From Streptomyces afghaniensis 772 (lineage in GTDB: Bacteria; Actinomycetota; Actinomycetes; Streptomycetales; Streptomycetaceae), in the NCBI GenBank assembly GCA_000415505.1, contig KE354184.1, positions 1-34,549 of the forward strand: a DNA stretch of 34,549 nt, written 5' to 3'. Numbering within the stretch: the stretch's first letter is position 1; each line of letters opens with the position of its first letter. The notes below the pieces were generated by a model that worked only from the letters and a program-made list of their open reading frames with translations, searched no databases and was not told the origin of the DNA. Position numbers and translations under genes: made by a program. Shown here in pieces: positions 7,850-16,526 of this stretch.

Positions 7850-8743
7850 TCAGATGACCGGCGGCCGCCCCAGCCGCGTGAGCCGCCACACCGTCCGCCA
7901 GCGCATGGGCCGCCGCTCACCGGCCGACTCCCGTACGCCTTCCACGAACCCGCCGAACCATGCCCGCAGCCCCGCACGCGACCGGTTCCGTGCGAGGGTG
8001 AGCAGCACCCAGACGCCGAGGTGGACGGGGACGAGCGCGAGCGGCAGCCGGCGGCGGGCCAGCCAGACCCGGTTGCGGGCGTTCACCCGGTAGTAGATGG
8101 CGTGCCGGGCGGGCGAGGTCTTCGGGTGCTGGAGCAGCAGTTCGGGCGCGTACAGGATGCGCCAGCCCGCGTCGGCCGCGCGCCAGGCCAGGTCGGTCTC
8201 CTCGTGCGCGAAGAAGAACTCGGCGGGCCAGTCGCCGACTTGGTCGAGCATGGCCATCCGCAGCGCGTGCCCGCCGCCGAGGAACCCGGTGACGTACCCG
8301 CCCCGCAGGGGGTCCGAGTTGCCGATCCGGGGCACGTGCCGCTGCTGCGTCTCGCCCAGCTCGTCGGCGATGCGGAAGCCGACGATGCCGAGCCGCTCGT
8401 CGGCGGCGTACAACTCCTGCACGCGGCGCAGCACATCGGCGTCGACGAGCAGCCCGTCGTCGTCCAGATCCACGACGACGTCGATGTCGCCGAACTCCCG
8501 CAGCCGCGCGAGGGCCGCGTTCCGGCCGCCGGGACAGCCGAGGTTCTCGTCGAGCTCGATCGGGGTGACCTCGCCGGGCAGCGACAGCCGCCGGGCGAAC
8601 TCGGGCAGCGGGCAGCCGTTGCCGACGATCACGATCCGCTCGGGCGGCACGTCCTGCTTGGCCACGGACCGCAGCAGCGCGTCGACCTCCTCGGGCCGAT
8701 TGCCCATCGTCACCACGGCGACGGCGATCCTGGGCGCCCCCAT
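7850..8743 (-). CDS. Glycosyltransferase family 2
   Basis: 297 residues. The N-terminus has the GT-A pattern of family 2: VAVVTMGNRPEEVDALLRSV, then NLGCPGGRNAAL and an acidic nucleotide-sugar/metal site VVDLDDDGLL near residue 95. An acceptor-region loop FFAHEETDLAWRAADAGW sits near 175-192 and HPKTSPARHAIYY follows. The C-terminal part (LPLALVPVHLGVWVLLTLA) is a hydrophobic helix with basic flanks, suggesting membrane association. Relatives of this type transfer rhamnose or similar sugars to cell-surface polymers; the exact donor and acceptor cannot be read from the sequence. The ATG at 8743 has a GAGGTGAGG ribosome site. The 208-bp gap to the divergent AraC-type gene holds both promoters; no consensus boxes stand out. 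Confidence 0.85.
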   Translation of the reverse strand: MGAPRIAVAVVTMGNRPEEVDALLRSVAKQDVPPERIVIVGNGCPLPEFARRLSLPGEVTPIELDENLGCPGGRNAALARLREFGDIDVVVDLDDDGLLVDADVLRRVQELYAADERLGIVGFRIADELGETQQRHVPRIGNSDPLRGGYVTGFLGGGHALRMAMLDQVGDWPAEFFFAHEETDLAWRAADAGWRILYAPELLLQHPKTSPARHAIYYRVNARNRVWLARRRLPLALVPVHLGVWVLLTLARNRSRAGLRAWFGGFVEGVRESAGERRPMRWRTVWRLTRLGRPPVI

Positions 8744-8951
8744 GTCCTCACCTCGTCCCGGTCGGCAACTGACGGGTTGCCGGGCGATGCTAGCCGTTCA
8801 CGGTAAAGACCCCTTAAGTACGCCTGCCGGACGGCGGTGCGCCTACGCCGTTCGGCGGATGCGGCACCCGACCCGATCGGGCACAGGATGTCGGGTGCGG
8901 CAGGGTGCGCGCTGCCTAGCGTGGTGATCACCGAAGAGGAAGGAACCGGGC

Positions 8952-9833
8952 GTGCTGGAGCGGCTCAACCAGGCGATGGAGCACATCGAGCGCCATCTCG
9001 ACGAGTCCGTGGACGGCGCCGAACTGGCGCGGATCGCGACCACGTCGGAGTACCACCTGCGCCGGATGTTCTCTGCGCTGGCAGGTATGCCCCTGTCGGA
9101 GTACATCCGCCGCCGACGGCTGACGGTCGCGGGCTCGGAAGTGCTCGCGGGCGGCGAGACGCTGCTGGAGATCGCGGTGCGCTACGGCTACGGCTCGGGC
9201 GAGGCGTTCGCACGGGCGTTCCGCGCGATGCACGGCGTGGGTCCGGGCGAGGCCCGGCGCACCGGCGCCGCGCTCGTCTCCCAGCCCCGGCTGACCTTCC
9301 GCCTCACCATCGAAGGGAGCAGCAGCATGCACTACCGAGTAGTGGACCGCCCGGCCTTCACCGCCGTCGGCTTCAAGACCCGGGTACCGCTCGTGCACTC
9401 GGGCCCGAACCAGGCGATCGTCGACTTCGTCCGGGGGCTCGACAAACAGGCCCTGGAGCAGCTCGGAAAGCTCTCGGACCTGGAGCCGCACGGCATCGTC
9501 GCGGTCTGCGACGACCTGGACCCGAGCCGCGCCGAGGGCACCGAACTCGACTACTACCAGGCAGCGCTCACCACGGCGTCCGCACCGGCCGGCGCCCCCG
9601 CGGGCACCACCACCCTGCCCGTCCCGCCCGGCACCTGGGCGGTCTTCACCGCCTCCGGCCCGGCACCGCGGGCCATCCAGGAGCTGTGGCGGGACGTGTT
9701 CACCGAGTGGTTCCCGTCCAACCCGTACCGCAGCCGCCCCGGCCCGGAGATCCTCCGGACCGACCTCTCGGCGGACGGGACGACAGCGGACGCCGAGCTG
9801 TGGCTGCCGGTGGAGCGGGAGACGAGCCGCTGA
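8952..9833 (+). CDS. AraC-family regulator with GyrI-like effector-binding domain
   Basis: 293 residues. The two AraC helix-turn-helices are at the N-terminus (about 1-105: DGAELARIATTSEYHLRRMF and LLEIAVRYGYGSGEAFARAF). A GyrI-like/Bacterial effector-binding (SOUL-like) fold follows (about 125-293: YRVVDRPAFTAVGFKTRVPL, then PPGTWAVFTASGP and a C-terminal AELWLPV). This Rob/SoxS-like layout usually senses small amphiphilic or toxic molecules and activates detoxification genes. The start is the GTG at 8952, supported by GAGGAAGGAACCGGGC just upstream. The divergent glycosyltransferase is a possible target. It ends 53 bp before the convergent permease, with a strong shared terminator between them. 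Confidence 0.9.
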   Translation: MLERLNQAMEHIERHLDESVDGAELARIATTSEYHLRRMFSALAGMPLSEYIRRRRLTVAGSEVLAGGETLLEIAVRYGYGSGEAFARAFRAMHGVGPGEARRTGAALVSQPRLTFRLTIEGSSSMHYRVVDRPAFTAVGFKTRVPLVHSGPNQAIVDFVRGLDKQALEQLGKLSDLEPHGIVAVCDDLDPSRAEGTELDYYQAALTTASAPAGAPAGTTTLPVPPGTWAVFTASGPAPRAIQELWRDVFTEWFPSNPYRSRPGPEILRTDLSADGTTADAELWLPVERETSR

Positions 9834-9836
9834 ACG

Positions 9837-9879
9837 CCGAGAGCCCCGGGCCGGAATCGGTCCGGCCCGGGGCTCTCGG
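9837..9879. terminator. Bidirectional terminator between the AraC-type gene and the permease
   Basis: A perfect 19-bp stem around the 5-base loop ATCGG (9856-9860), with arms at 9837-9855 and 9861-9879 (core GAGAGCCCCGGGCCGG). It sits between two convergent genes and can serve both. Confidence 0.85.
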
Positions 9880-9885
9880 GGGCGG

Positions 9886-11358
9886 CTACCGCGGCGCGGC
9901 CGTCTCCGCGGTGTCCTTCCGGCGGGCCCGCTCCCGGACCAGCGAGATCGCGATCACCAGCGCGGCGACGAGCACCGAGAGCAGCACCTGGCTGCGGCCG
10001 CCGCCCTCCTTGCCGTCGGTGAGCATGTAGAGGAGGACGAACGTGATCATCCCGATCGTCGCCCACGTCAGATAGGGGAACAGCCACATCCGGACGACGA
10101 GCTTCTCCGGGCTCTCGCGCAGGATGATCCCCCGCATCCGTAGCTGCGAGAAGCAGATGACCAGCCAGACGAAGAGCGCGACGGCGCCCGAGGAGTTCAG
10201 CAGGAACTGGAAGACCGTGTCCGGCCACAGGTAGTTGAAGGCGACCGCCACGAAGCCGAAGACCACGGAGGCCAGGATCGCGGCCTGCGGGACACCTCGC
10301 GGGTTCGTCCGCGCGAAGGAGTGCGGGGCGTCGCCGCGCTGCCCGAGGGAGAAGGCCATCCTGGAGGCGGTGTAGAGGCCGGAGTTGAGACAGGACAGCA
10401 CGGCGGTCAGCACGATGAAGTTCATGATCTCGCCGGCGTGCGGGATGCCGATCGAGTCGAGGGCCGCGACGTACGAGCCCTTCTTCTCGATCGCGGGGTC
10501 GTTCCACGGCAGCAGGGCGACCACGACGAGGATCGAGCCGACGTAGAAGACACCGACCCGCCAGATCACGCTCCTGGTGGCCTTGGCCACCGCCCGCCGC
10601 GCGTCCGAGGACTCACCGGCGGCGAGGGTGACGATCTCGCTGCCCATGAAGGAGAAGACGACCAACAGGATGCCGGTGAGGATCGCCCCCGGTCCGTTCG
10701 GCAGGAAGCCGCCGTGCTCGGTGAGATTTCCGAATCCCGTGGAGGCGTGGTCGGAGCCGGGCAGCACACCGAAGATGGCCAGCCCGCCGAGGACGATGAA
10801 GCCCGCGATGGCGACGACCTTGATGCCGGCGAACCAGAACTCGAACTCGCCGAAGGAGCCGACCGAGGCCAGGTTCGTGGCGGTGAGGACCGTCATCACG
10901 ATCAGGGCCCAGGCCCACTGCGGTACGGCCGGCACCCACCCTTCCAGGATGACGGCGCCCGCGGTCGCCTCCACGGCGAGGACGACGACCCAGAAGAACC
11001 AGTACAGCCAGCCGATCGAGAACCCGGCCCAACGGCCGAGCGCTCGGTCCGCGTAGGCCGAGAAGGACCCGGAAGTCGGGTTGGCCGCGGCCATCTCGCC
11101 GAGCATCCGCATCACGAAGACGACCAGGGCGCCGACCAGTGCGTAGGACACGAGGATGCCGGGCCCGGCGGCGGCGATGCCGGAGGCGGAGCCCACAAAG
11201 AGACCGGCACCGATCACCCCGCCGATGGCGATCATGGACAGATGGCGGTTCTTGAGACCGGCCTTCAGACCTGCCTGCTGCTCCGGAGGCTGACCACTGG
11301 TGGACGGAGCGGTATCAGGGGTCAGTGAATCGGGGGGACGTGTAGTCATGTTCGACAT
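9886..11358 (-). CDS. Amino acid permease (APC superfamily, GabP/AnsP-like)
   Basis: About 490 residues with twelve predicted membrane helices. The family signature is clear at the N-terminus: LKNRHLSMIAIGGVIGAGLF, then GEMAAANPTSGSFSAYADRA and the conserved SFMGSEIVTLAAGE and ASRMAFSLGQRGDAP. These are typical of the proton-coupled amino acid transporters GabP, AnsP and CycA. The substrate is probably an amino acid or GABA but is not determinable here. The start is uncertain: ATG at 11358 (MSNMTTRPP), ATG at 11349, or a GTG at 11412; none has a strong ribosome site. The PucR gene lies upstream on the same strand, 285 bp away, with a near-palindrome in between, suggesting PucR or another regulator controls uptake. 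Confidence 0.9.
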   Translation of the reverse strand: MSNMTTRPPDSLTPDTAPSTSGQPPEQQAGLKAGLKNRHLSMIAIGGVIGAGLFVGSASGIAAAGPGILVSYALVGALVVFVMRMLGEMAAANPTSGSFSAYADRALGRWAGFSIGWLYWFFWVVVLAVEATAGAVILEGWVPAVPQWAWALIVMTVLTATNLASVGSFGEFEFWFAGIKVVAIAGFIVLGGLAIFGVLPGSDHASTGFGNLTEHGGFLPNGPGAILTGILLVVFSFMGSEIVTLAAGESSDARRAVAKATRSVIWRVGVFYVGSILVVVALLPWNDPAIEKKGSYVAALDSIGIPHAGEIMNFIVLTAVLSCLNSGLYTASRMAFSLGQRGDAPHSFARTNPRGVPQAAILASVVFGFVAVAFNYLWPDTVFQFLLNSSGAVALFVWLVICFSQLRMRGIILRESPEKLVVRMWLFPYLTWATIGMITFVLLYMLTDGKEGGGRSQVLLSVLVAALVIAISLVRERARRKDTAETAAPR

Positions 11359-11532
11359 CCATGGGGTCGTTGGGAGTGCCGTGCTGTGCGTCAGGAGGGA
11401 CGGTCGGGGCACTGACGATTCCCGGAAGCGTTCACGGTGCGGTTCGCGGAATCCGGATGTCGTGCCGGTGATCGGGTCGTCACCGCACGTCCGCGTTTCG
11501 CTCCGTCTCCTCGTGGGAGGTGGGCCGCATCA

Positions 11533-11556
11533 CTTGCGGAAATGGATTTGCGCAAG
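11533..11556. promoter_or_regulatory. Near-perfect 24-bp palindrome upstream of the permease
   Basis: CTTGCGGAAAT-GG-ATTTGCGCAAG has 10 of 11 symmetric pairs, lies about 175 bp upstream of the permease start and 110 bp past the pucR stop, and sits in a locally AT-richer stretch. A second small inverted repeat, GTTTGT/ACAAAC, lies at about 11583-11602. This is a candidate operator for control of the permease. Confidence 0.5.
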
Positions 11557-11643
11557 CGTATGGGGGTTCATGGGGTCAAATGTTTGTGAAGGCTGAACAA
11601 ACTCGACCTCGATGGCTGTACGACCGGCCAATGCGGAAGCGGT

Positions 11644-13311
11644 TCAGCCGGTGGGCGGCAGCCGCAACTGGAGCATGGCCAGCAGCCGCTGGTCGGGACG
11701 GCTGAGATCGAGGCCGGTCAGCTGCTCGGCCCGGCGAAGGCGGTACCGCAGCGTGTTGGGGTGCACATGGAGCTGTGCGGCCGCCGCTCGTATGTCACCG
11801 AAGGAGTTGAGGTACGTCAGAAGCGTCTCGGCGAGCCGGCCCTGATGCCGGCTGTCGTGCGAGACCAGGGCCGTCAGCCGGGGATCCCGTATCTCGGGGT
11901 GGGCGGAGAGCAACGTCAATATCTCGCTGACCAGCACCTCCGCCTGGATGTCCGGCAGCGCGGCGACGGCGACGGTCACTCCGGCGCTCACCATGGCGTC
12001 GAGTATGCGGTCGGCCTCCCGGCGTGACTCGAAAACGTCCCCGAGCCCCGGCACCAGGCAACCGACCGAGCCGCGCAGTGGCAGGCCGAGGTGGCGGCGT
12101 GCGGCGTCGGTGATCTCCTGGGCCCAGCCGCGCAGCGTGTCCGTGTCGACGCCGCGGGGCAGCTGGGGCAGCAGCACATAGATACGGGGATCGACCTGGG
12201 TGACCAGGGCGCTGCGGTGCCGGGCGGCGATGTGCACGGAGACCAGGTTGGTGACCTCGGAGTGAGTCAGTTCCGGTGCGGCGGCGCCCTCCGGGATCTC
12301 GTACCCCTCTGTGGTCCCGTATGCCTCTGTGGTCCCGTACGAGAAACCCAGCACGGCGGCCGGGCGGCCGGCGTCGAATCCCAGGTGCGTGGCCAGCGGC
12401 TGCGGTCCGGTGCTCCCGTCGAGGAGTCCGGCCAGCAGGGTCCGGGTGAGCGTCACATCGTCCGAGAGCTCCCGGCGACGGCGCACGAGATGGAGCGCCG
12501 CGACCCGGGCGGCACCCAGCAGTGCCTGGCGCGAGCGTTCGGACAGCGGAACCGAGCCCTCCTGCACCCAGATGGTGCCCAGCTGCCGGTCCCCGGACCT
12601 GATCGCCACTGCGAGCCGACGACGGATGCCCAGCTCGGGGTGGCTGTCGATACCGATCACCTCGTCGCTGGAGTGCAGGTGCTGGAACACGCCCCACTCG
12701 CGCAGCTTCGCCAGATACCCTTCCGGTCCCTGCCAGCCGAGGATGGAGCGCCGGCGCAGGTCGTCCGCCTCGTCGGAGTCGGTGGTGCGGGAGTAGGCCA
12801 GCACCCGGTTCGCGGCGTCCTCGATGCTGACGATGCCGCTGGTGAGGATGGCGGTGGTCTGGGCGAGCGAGAACAGGTCGCCCTCCTCGGCCCCCATGCC
12901 CGGCCCGCCCGGCGGTGCGTCGTCGAGGGCGGCCCGGGCCAGCGCGTTCACCTGCTCCCAGCGTGCTTCGCTGCGCAGCGAGAGCAGGGCGACCCCGGCC
13001 TCGGCAGCGGTCTCGCTGAGCGCCGCGGCCTGGCCTGGCCCGTCCAGCTTGACCACGACTGCGGCGGCTCCGTCCCGCCCGGCGGCCCGTAGCGCGGGGA
13101 AAGCGGCCCGGCCCCGGGCACCGATCACGAGAACCAGCTCGCCCGGCTGCGCGGTCGGCGGATCCTCCGGATCGAGCAGCGAGACGCCACGGATCTCGAC
13201 GTCCAGCCCGGCGGGAGCGGCCTGCACCTCCACCAACGAATCACCCAGCACCATCAGCAACTGACGCAGGCCGATGCTCGCTGCGGTGGGAGACACTGCG
13301 GCCGGGTCCAT
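11644..13311 (-). CDS. PucR-family transcriptional regulator
   Basis: 555 residues from the ATG at 13311, chosen because GGAGG (13324-13320) precedes it by 8 bases; a GTG at 13329 has no such site. The N-terminal region is the PucR purine-catabolism-like domain (LRQLLMVLGDSLVEVQAA, GELVLVIGARG). The middle is GAF/GGDEF-like (LRGSVGCLVPGLGDVFESRR, then EADRILDAM). The C-terminal PucR helix-turn-helix is LTYLNSFGDIRAAAAQLHVH, then PNTLRYRLRR (about 505-535). Family members sense nitrogen metabolites and regulate catabolism or uptake, which fits the downstream permease. A six-residue tandem duplication (YGTTEA/YGTTEG) interrupts the middle. The gene starts only 60 bp after the tRNA-Thr gene on the same strand, with a terminator in the gap, so its promoter placement is unusual. 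Confidence 0.9.
   Translation of the reverse strand: MDPAAVSPTAASIGLRQLLMVLGDSLVEVQAAPAGLDVEIRGVSLLDPEDPPTAQPGELVLVIGARGRAAFPALRAAGRDGAAAVVVKLDGPGQAAALSETAAEAGVALLSLRSEARWEQVNALARAALDDAPPGGPGMGAEEGDLFSLAQTTAILTSGIVSIEDAANRVLAYSRTTDSDEADDLRRRSILGWQGPEGYLAKLREWGVFQHLHSSDEVIGIDSHPELGIRRRLAVAIRSGDRQLGTIWVQEGSVPLSERSRQALLGAARVAALHLVRRRRELSDDVTLTRTLLAGLLDGSTGPQPLATHLGFDAGRPAAVLGFSYGTTEAYGTTEGYEIPEGAAAPELTHSEVTNLVSVHIAARHRSALVTQVDPRIYVLLPQLPRGVDTDTLRGWAQEITDAARRHLGLPLRGSVGCLVPGLGDVFESRREADRILDAMVSAGVTVAVAALPDIQAEVLVSEILTLLSAHPEIRDPRLTALVSHDSRHQGRLAETLLTYLNSFGDIRAAAAQLHVHPNTLRYRLRRAEQLTGLDLSRPDQRLLAMLQLRLPPTG
12306..12339 (-). repeat. 18-bp in-frame tandem duplication inside pucR
   Basis: Sixteen identical bases at 12306-12321 and 12324-12339, period 18, adding six residues (YGTTEA next to YGTTEG) to the PucR protein without breaking the frame. 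Confidence 0.8.
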
Positions 13312-13330
13312 GATCGTCGCCTCCAGCACA

Positions 13331-13365
13331 AAGGGCCAGGTCAGAGATCATCTGACCTGGCCCTT
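13331..13365 (-). terminator. Strong hairpin between tRNA-Thr and pucR
   Basis: A perfect 15-bp stem (AAGGGCCAGGTCAGA with its complement) around the loop GATCA. In the transcription direction it follows the tRNA 3' end by 6 bases and ends in a short T-run, just before pucR. Confidence 0.85.
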
Positions 13366-13371
13366 GAGAAG

Positions 13372-13445
13372 AGCCGCCTTCGGGATTCGAACCCGAGACC
13401 TACGCATTACGAGTGCGTTGCTCTGGCCATCTGAGCTAAGGCGGC
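13372..13445 (-). tRNA. tRNA-Thr, anticodon CGT
   Basis: A 74-base cloverleaf: 7-bp acceptor stem GCCGCCT/AGGCGGC, D stem GCTC/GAGC, anticodon stem ACGCA/TGCGT with loop CTCGTAA (anticodon CGT, reading ACG), T stem TCGGG/CCCGA with loop TTCGAAT, discriminator T. CCA is not encoded. It lies between the peptidase terminator and the pucR terminator. No consensus -35/-10 pair is obvious upstream. No integrase or att-like duplication is next to it. Confidence 0.97.
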
Positions 13446-13516
13446 GCGCTGTCCGCACTATGGTGCGATCAGCAACGACGGTAAGTCTACACAGTTTCCG
13501 AGGGTGCTCCGCACCA

Positions 13517-13541
13517 GCCCCGGAGGCTGGGTCTCCGGGGC
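13517..13541 (-). terminator. Terminator of the S33 peptidase gene
   Basis: A perfect 9-bp stem GCCCCGGAG/CTCCGGGGC around the loop GCTGGGT, 11 bases after the stop codon in the leftward direction. Confidence 0.7.
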
Positions 13542-13552
13542 CGGCGCAGGGG

Positions 13553-15187
13553 TTATGAGCAGCGCTTGCCGTCCGTGGGTGGGGTGCCGCGCAGGAGGTA
13601 CGCGTTGATCGTGCGGTCGATGCAGGAGCTGCCGCGGCCGTACGCGGTGTGCCCGTCGCCCTCGTAGGTGAGCAGGCGGGCCGAGGAGAGCTGGCCCGCC
13701 AGGGCCTTCGCCCAGCGGTACGGGGTCGCTGGGTCGCGGGTGGTGCCGACCACGACGATGGGGGCGGCGCCCTTCGCCTCGATGCGGTGCGGCTCGCCGG
13801 TGGCGTGCACGGGCCAGTACGCGCAGTTCAGGGAGGCCCACGCCAGGCCCTCGCCGAAGACCGGGGACGCCTTCTCGAACGTGGGCAGCGCCCTGCGCAC
13901 CTCGTCGGGGGTGTCGAAGGCGGGGGGCAGGTCCAGGCAGTTCACGGCCGCGTTGGCGAACATCAGGTTGCTGTAGCCGCCGTCGGCGTCCCGCTCGTAG
14001 TAGCCGTCGGAGAGGACGAGGAGGCCGGAGCCGTCGTTCTTCTTCATCGCGGACGTCAGCGCCTCGCGCAACTGCTGCCAGGCGCCCTCGTCGTACATGG
14101 CCGCGATCACGCCCGTCGTGGCGAGCGACTCGGTGAGGCGGCGGCCGTCGGGGGCGCCGGTGGCGGCCGGCCGCGCGTCCAGCTTCTCGAAGAACGCCTT
14201 GAGGTTCTCGCCGACCTGCTCGGGCGAGGTGCCCGCGCCGCCCAGCGGGCAGTCCTTGAGCCGTACGCAGTCCCGCGCGAACGACCGGAACGCCGTCTCG
14301 AAGCCCGCCGTCTGTTCGAGGTTCAGCCGCCGCGCGGGCAGCGACGGGTCCATCGCGCCGTCCAGCACCAGCCGGCCCGCCCGTTCCGGGAAGAGCCCGG
14401 CGTACGTCGCCCCGAGGAACGTTCCGTAGGAGGCGCCGACGTAGTTCAGCTTCTTGTCACCGAGCGCCGCCCGCACGATGTCCATGTCCCGGGCCGCCTC
14501 GACGGTGGACACATGGCGCAGCAGCCGGGGCGAGTCCGCGCCGCAGCCCTCGGCGAACGTCCGGTACGCCCTGACCAGTCCGTCGGTCTCCTTGACGTCG
14601 TCGGGTGTGTTGTCCGTCTGCGTGTAGGTGTCCATCGCCGGCCCGTTCAGACACCTGACGGGCTCGCTGCGGGCCACGCCGCGCGGGTCGACCGCCACCA
14701 TGTCGTAGCGGGCACGGACCTCGGCCGGGTAGCCGATGCCGGCGTACGCCTGGACGTAGCCGATCGCCGAGCCGCCCGGCCCGCCGGGGTTCACGAGCAG
14801 CGAACCCAGCCGCTTCCCCGGACCTGTGGCCTTCTTGCGGGCGACGGCGAGCCGGACGTCTCCGGCGGCCGGCTTGGCGTAGTCGAGCGGCGCCTTGATC
14901 GTGGCGCACTCGAAACCGGAGACGCCGCAGCCGCGCCAGGCCGGCTTCTGTCCGTAGTACGGAGTGAGCGCCGCGGGGGTGGCCCGCGGCAGCGCGACCA
15001 GTGCCGCTTGCTCCGCCGCGGCCGTGGCGGACGTCGTCGAGCTCCCGGAGGAGCAGGCGGAGACGAGCAGCACGGCCGTGGCGAGGAGGCCGGCCGCGGT
15101 CCTGGCTCCGCCGCGGGTCCGGCGGTGCAGACCGCCGGAACGGGAGACAGAGCGGTCGGCGGAGCGGGGGGTGCGCCTTGTGTCCAT
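13553..15187 (-). CDS. Secreted alpha/beta-hydrolase, tripeptidyl aminopeptidase-like (S33, Tap/Slp family), probable lipoprotein
   Basis: 544 residues. A basic n-region is followed by a hydrophobic stretch and a lipobox LLVSAC (Cys45), so the protein is probably exported and lipid-anchored. The mature part is an alpha/beta-hydrolase: oxyanion region VNPGGPGGSA near 133, nucleophile elbow GASYG (Ser253), catalytic Asp485 (TTRDPATP) and His513 (GDGHTAYG), with the TAP C-terminal region. It matches mycelium-associated Tap/SlpD/SlpE peptidases, which release N-terminal tripeptides from extracellular proteins. The ATG at 15187 lacks a Shine-Dalgarno site; a -10-like TACGCT lies 6 bases upstream, suggesting a leaderless mRNA. 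It is downstream of holB on the same strand, 133 bp away, likely with its own promoter. Confidence 0.9.
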   Translation of the reverse strand: MDTRRTPRSADRSVSRSGGLHRRTRGGARTAAGLLATAVLLVSACSSGSSTTSATAAAEQAALVALPRATPAALTPYYGQKPAWRGCGVSGFECATIKAPLDYAKPAAGDVRLAVARKKATGPGKRLGSLLVNPGGPGGSAIGYVQAYAGIGYPAEVRARYDMVAVDPRGVARSEPVRCLNGPAMDTYTQTDNTPDDVKETDGLVRAYRTFAEGCGADSPRLLRHVSTVEAARDMDIVRAALGDKKLNYVGASYGTFLGATYAGLFPERAGRLVLDGAMDPSLPARRLNLEQTAGFETAFRSFARDCVRLKDCPLGGAGTSPEQVGENLKAFFEKLDARPAATGAPDGRRLTESLATTGVIAAMYDEGAWQQLREALTSAMKKNDGSGLLVLSDGYYERDADGGYSNLMFANAAVNCLDLPPAFDTPDEVRRALPTFEKASPVFGEGLAWASLNCAYWPVHATGEPHRIEAKGAAPIVVVGTTRDPATPYRWAKALAGQLSSARLLTYEGDGHTAYGRGSSCIDRTINAYLLRGTPPTDGKRCS

Positions 15188-15320
15188 CCTGCGAGCGTAA
15201 CTCTGGGCGACGAAATGGATGCCCAGCGTGCGTGTCGTGCCTCGTACGAGTTACGGCGTCAATTCCTCGTCTGCTTCGTGCGCGGCGCCAGGCGGTACCA
15301 GGCGGTGGCGCTCTGCCGGC

Positions 15321-16526
15321 TCAGCCCGCTCTGAGTGCCATCGTCATGGCCTCCACCGCGAGCAGCGGGGCCACGTTGCGGTCGAGGGCGTCGCTGCAGG
15401 CGGCGATCGCCTCGATGCGGCGGAGCGTGGACTCCGGAGAGCTGCCGCGGGCGAGGCGCTCCAGGGCGTCCTCGGCGTCGGCGTTGGCGATGGCCACGCG
15501 GGAGCCGAGCTGGAGGGCGAGGACGTCGCGGTAGAAGGCCGTGAGGTCGGTCAGGGCGAGGTCGAGGCTGTCACGCTGCGTGCGCGTTCTGCGGCGCTTC
15601 TGCTTGTCCTCCAGGTCCTTGATCACGCCCGCCGTGCCGCGCGGCATCCGGCCGCCCTGGGCCGCGCCGAGGGCGGCCCTCAGCTCCTCGGTCTCCTTGG
15701 CGTCCGTCTCCTCCGCGAGCTGCTTGGCGTCCTCGGCGGCCGCGTCGACGAGCTCCTGGGCGGCCTTGAGCGCGCCGCCGATGTCCTCGACCCGCAACGG
15801 CAGCCTGAGCACGGCGGCACGGCGCTCGCGCGCGGCCGGGTCGGTGGCCAGGCGGCGGGCCCGGTCGACATGGCCCTGGGTCGCGCGGGCCGCCGCGGCG
15901 GCGACGCCGGGCTCGATGCCCTCCCGGCGTACGAGCATGTCGGCGACGGCGTCGACCGACGGCGTGCTCAGGTTCAGGTGGCGGCAGCGGGAGCGGATGG
16001 TCGGCAGGACGTCCTCGATGGAGGGGGCGCACAGCAGCCAGACCGTGCGCGGGGCGGGCTCCTCCACGGCCTTGAGGACGGCGTTGGCCGACTTCTCGTT
16101 CAGCCGCTCGGCGTCTTCGACGAGGATGACCTGCCAGCGGCCGTTCGCCGGTGACGTGAACGACTTGCGGACCGTGTCGCGCATGTCGTCGGCGAGGATC
16201 TGCGTGCCGACCGCGGCGACGGTGGTGACGTCGGCGTGCGTGCCGATCAGCGCCGTGTGACATCCGTCGCAGAAGCCGCAGCCCGGGGAGCCGCCGAGGG
16301 CCCGGTCCGGGCTGACGCACTGCAGGGCCGCCGCGAACGCCCGCGCCGCCTGGTTCCGCCCGGCCCCGGGCGGGCCCGTGAACAGCCACGCGTGCGTCAT
16401 CTTCGACGCCTCGGGCGGGGGAACGTCGGTCCCGGCCGCGGTGACCAGGGCGTCGGCGTCCCGCGCGGCGGCGTCCAGCTGCGCGCTCACCCTCTCCTGC
16501 CCGACGAGGTCGTCCCACACGGTCAT
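15321..16526 (-). CDS. holB: DNA polymerase III subunit delta' (clamp loader)
   Basis: 401 residues. Part of the clamp loader that opens and loads the beta sliding clamp. The AAA+ fold starts MTVWDDLVGQERV. The Walker A position reads GPPGAGRNQ (51-59), lacking the usual Lys-Ser/Thr, as expected for a delta' subunit that does not hydrolyse ATP. The zinc module is C70, C83, C86, C89 (CGFCDGC). VILVEDAERLNEKSANAVLKAVEEP and the sensor region SRCRHLNL follow. A charged insertion near residues 270-310 (QLAEETDAKETEELRAALGA) is typical of actinobacterial forms. Start ATG at 16526. tmk lies upstream, 152 bp away, same direction: a conserved Streptomyces pairing in which tmk, holB and topA supply DNA replication. 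Confidence 0.95.
   Translation of the reverse strand: MTVWDDLVGQERVSAQLDAAARDADALVTAAGTDVPPPEASKMTHAWLFTGPPGAGRNQAARAFAAALQCVSPDRALGGSPGCGFCDGCHTALIGTHADVTTVAAVGTQILADDMRDTVRKSFTSPANGRWQVILVEDAERLNEKSANAVLKAVEEPAPRTVWLLCAPSIEDVLPTIRSRCRHLNLSTPSVDAVADMLVRREGIEPGVAAAAARATQGHVDRARRLATDPAARERRAAVLRLPLRVEDIGGALKAAQELVDAAAEDAKQLAEETDAKETEELRAALGAAQGGRMPRGTAGVIKDLEDKQKRRRTRTQRDSLDLALTDLTAFYRDVLALQLGSRVAIANADAEDALERLARGSSPESTLRRIEAIAACSDALDRNVAPLLAVEAMTMALRAG

Noticed and set aside
13372-13445. tRNA-Thr as an integration site
   Set aside because: No integrase and no second copy of the tRNA 3' end were seen nearby.
15241-15250. CTCGTACGAG palindrome before the peptidase gene
   Set aside because: Ten-base palindromes of this composition are expected by chance; no other support.
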